NCBI GenBank assembly: GCA_040954595.2
Contig: CM082579.2
Location: 12,214,001-12,278,000 of the forward strand
From: Balanoglossus misakiensis
Lineage: Eukaryota > Hemichordata
DNA length: 64,000 nt
Direction of reading: 5' to 3'
Shown: positions 61,614 to 64,000 of the stretch, piece by piece
How positions within the stretch are numbered: the first letter of the stretch is position 1
Layout: the number at the start of each line of letters is the position of its first letter
The notes under the pieces: model-generated
What the model was told of the DNA's origin: nothing
Database searches by the model: none
The model's input: only the letters and a program-made list of their open reading frames with translations
Translations under genes and position numbers: made by a program

Positions 61614-61614
61614 A
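61550..61614. repeat. (AATA)n microsatellite
   Basis: About 16 AAAT units. Confidence 0.95.
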
Positions 61615-61719
61615 AATGGAGAGGTGTAAATAGCCTCGGCCCCGCTGCCGAGTCTATTGACACCTGGGTGTCAATCTACAAAATAACATCGCCATATGGA
61701 TAATCCCCAATGCATTTAA

Positions 61720-62199
61720 CCCTCCCCCTTCTCTCTCTCTCTCCCTCTCCCTCTCTCTTTGTCTCCCTCCCTCCCTCAACCTTCCTCCATCCCCATATGA
61801 ATAATCCCCAATGTCTTTGACCCTCCCTCTCTCTCCTTCCCTCCATCCCCAAGCTTCCTCTCTCCCTCTCTCCCTCCCACTCCCTCCCCAACCTTCCTCT
61901 CTCCCTCTCTCTTCCCCCTACTCCCTCCCTCCCCACCCCCTCTCTCTCTCTCCCTCCCTCCCTCCCCCTCCCCACTCTCTCTACGTGTCTCTCTCTGTGT
62001 CTCTGTCTCTCCCTCTCTCTCACTAGCTCTCCCTCCCTCCCTCCCTCCCTCCCCTCCCTTTCTCTCTCTCCATCCCCCTTTCTCTCTCTCCCTCTCCCTC
62101 GCTCTCTCTACTCTCTCCCCTCTCCCCCCTCTTTGTCTTCTCTCTCTCCCTCTCCCCCTCTCTCCCCTCCCCTTATCTCTCCCTTTCCCCCTCTCTCTA
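61720..62199. repeat. Polypyrimidine tract of about 480 bp
   Basis: Almost pure C/T (CTCT and CCCT units), broken once by a 35-bp segment (CATATGAATAATCCCCAATG) that also sits just before the tract. It ends 34 bp before the GTPase P-loop exon. Confidence 0.9.
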
Positions 62200-62233
62200 A
62201 AAGTAAGTCAATAAATAAATTAATATCTTTCAG

Positions 62234-62452
62234 TGGTTTTTGGTCCGACTGGTGCGGGAAAGTCTTCCTTCGTTAGAATGGCTGAAGAAGTGATGGGGAA
62301 CGAACCTACTGCAATAGCACAATCTTCGGGAGGAGAAGGCACTGTGGCATTGGAGTCATATCTTAACAATTTCAACTTTCGGCTTCTCGACTCAAGGGGT
62401 TTTTTTGATGCCGATGATAAATATTTTGTAGAGTTAAAACAAATAATTGAAG
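62234..62452 (+). CDS. P-loop GTPase exon (G1 and G3 motifs)
   Basis: Acceptor TCTTTCAG, donor ATTGAAG|GTGAGG, phase 1 to 1. It reads VFGPTGAGKSSFVRMAEEVM (Walker A / G1, GxxxxGKS), then GTVALESYLNNFNFRLLDSR with G3 as DSRG, then FFDADDKYFVELKQIIEG. The missing G4 and G5 must lie in exons beyond the window. The sequence style (GPTGAGKSSF, LLDSRGF) is like interferon-inducible or AIG1-like GTPases expanded in invertebrate deuterostomes. It joins the coiled-coil exon at 55359-55743 in frame. Role inferred as membrane- or immunity-associated GTPase; not shown here. Confidence 0.75.
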
Positions 62453-63058
62453 GTGAGGTGTTTATCTTCCTTTTTTCTTCGTTTATTGTTGTGATAAAGT
62501 TTGCATGGGCAGCGAAAGAGTATTTACAAATGGCCACAGCGCAAAATATAGCATTGTATGCTCTTGTTTTTAAATGAGATATTTTGTAGAGAACCAGCAG
62601 CACCAATTGGCTTTTGTTTTCGAAACGCAAGGCGATTGGAATAAAAAAACTCAAGTTATTATTCAAACACTTCGAATATGGGTTGCTGAGAACCCTTGCT
62701 GCGAACCCTTACACAGCAGCTATGCATAGATTAAATCTACGTAGAGTAACTTGAACCCTGGCGATTTCAATGTTCGTTTCAATTTCCATCCGGCGGGTCG
62801 AAATAGGTCATGTCGAAGGCGAATAGTACACCACAACTCACAGGCGGCCTGATTCAACATGTAAATAAGAAATAATTACATGTTGAATCAGGCAGTCAGT
62901 GGATTCCGCCGCTTGTGCCACAACCCTTTGTCGTTTTACAACTGATATCTGCTGATATGTCCCTGCTATAGATCGTGTAAAATCGATCGAATATTTCGGA
63001 ATCAAAAATGTCACTCCGAAGTCACGAGTCTGTAAGTACAGCTTTGTCAAAGTCGCGT

Positions 63059-63259
63059 TCACTGAAATGGACAGATAATTCGTCGAGTTTTCGCACAACA
63101 CTGCGACATTCTGGTACTAAGTTTATGTACTGGACCAGGGTTTAGTTGAATGTCCCCACATAGTAGTAAGCGGAAACGTGCACGATGATTTGCATAATAT
63201 GGCAGAGGCGCAATGTACTGCAATTCTTGTGAATGTTCAAAATTGTTCACAAGTATCAT
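63059..63259 (-). mobile_element. LINE 5'-end fragment with 2A-like peptide motif
   Basis: Minus-strand frame contains RFRLLLCGDIQLNPGP followed by VHKLSTRMSQ. It matches the 2A-like ribosome-skipping motif (GDxExNPGP; here Gln replaces Glu) found at the N-terminus of some CR1/Rex-like LINE proteins in echinoderms, hemichordates and amphioxus (established). The frame stops 23 residues later and no EN or RT follows, so it is a fragment. Confidence 0.65.
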
Positions 63260-64000
63260 CAGATGTTACACTATTAAACAGGTTTTTCGTACAGTTTGCA
63301 AACTGCGGGACGGTCAAAATCACGCTCAAAGCCAGAGCCGTTTGAGTGCGTGTCGACTGGTCGACGCCATTGTACTATAACGCCGGTTCTGTATAACTAC
63401 AACCACTAAATTTTAAGCACAAAATACCTAGCCTTCACTCGTGTGATTTAAAATGACAATGAACAACCCTAATGTCTGCTTGCACTAGATACCCATGAGA
63501 GAGTAGAAAAACGTACATCCGTATTAAAAACTGCAAATAATCAAATGAACTGCTCAGCTAACTCAAATGTCAACTGTTTGCAGGTTTCCCAAGTTTCCCA
63601 ATGTTTCCCCGTCTCTCTTGCTGAATAAACTACTGACGAGCAAGTTGCAATTTACCGTTGCTTAGTTTTTCTCTCGATATTTTCAAGTATACAAACCTCG
63701 TGTATAGCAGGTCAAAACTCACATATAGTGAGATCATCATAAGCCATGAAACAACTATGCAAAAAGTCACGAGTCCATTCAATAATTTCACGACATGTGT
63801 ATTTTCATGGCAACATTATGTATATGAGTAAACAAAGAGGGACTACGTTTTGTTTGTAAACATTCAACGCAAAAAAAATCTACAGCTATGTTATGATCAC
63901 CGAAAAATTGTGATTTTTCAACAATCTGGCATGTCATTCCCAAAAATCGTAAGAATAACAAAACATTAAGTTGTCAGTATATTTGGAAACCTAAACAATT

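Noticed and set aside
61676-62023. 115-codon Arg/Glu/Gly-rich ORF
   Set aside because: Complement of the polypyrimidine tract.

Overview
This is a eukaryotic, AT-rich, intron-containing nuclear window. Exons are short with GT/AG junctions, non-coding DNA is long, microsatellites are many, and both non-LTR retrotransposons and DNA transposons with inverted termini are present. The content (THAP and FLYWCH/MULE transposon genes, a coiled-coil plus P-loop GTPase, a death-like exon, a LINE with a 2A-like NPGP motif) fits a marine invertebrate. I favour an invertebrate deuterostome such as an acorn worm or amphioxus, but cannot name the species. No rRNA, tRNA or CRISPR was found.

Layout. (1) 0.7-1.6 kb, plus: the last two exons of a gene with a death-domain-like C-terminus. 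(2) 7.0-54.3 kb, minus: a split gene of unknown family whose exons I joined by splice phase. The first exon is 54325-54028 and the second 32302-32059. Downstream lie five short duplicated cassette exons (60 or 81 nt, all phase 2 to 2), a 366-nt exon and a terminal exon at 20829-20427. Further downstream, 9647-9501 plus 7243-6958 is a second, related 3' tail. At least three exons carry versions of one unrecognised alpha/beta domain. (3) 33.08-40.10 kb: a 7.0-kb DNA transposon with TTAA target duplication, inside the large intron of gene 2. It looks Kolobok-like. It carries two convergent genes: a THAP/DDE transposase (plus) and a gene with the zinc-binding domain related to the P2X7 intracellular ballast domain (minus). 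A 5'-truncated LINE with an open 640-codon RT frame splits the transposase and is flanked by an 8-bp duplication. (4) 55.0-62.5 kb, plus: exons of a coiled-coil plus P-loop GTPase, head-to-head with gene 2 and continuing past the window.

The rest is mostly mobile or repetitive: four foldback elements of 1.2-2.1 kb (12.5, 42.0, 49.4, 56.3 kb), nested TTAA and 9-bp-duplication elements at 17.7-19.7 kb, smaller MITEs and hairpins, a dispersed tandem repeat at 44.9-46.9 kb, minisatellites at 11.4, 27.6 and 51.6 kb, palindrome repeats at 59.4 kb, and large (CA)n, (ATTC)n, (AATA)n and polypyrimidine tracts. Decayed genes include a FLYWCH/MULE pseudogene at 14.3-15.3 kb and LINE fragments at 10.5, 47.2 and 63.1 kb. 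The stretches 1.6-6.9, 20.9-21.9, 24.9-26.5, 28.0-29.3, 40.1-41.9, 52.0-53.9 and 59.6-61.5 kb hold no gene I can support.

Exon junctions were found by eye from reading frame, splice consensus and phase agreement, not by alignment or transcripts.
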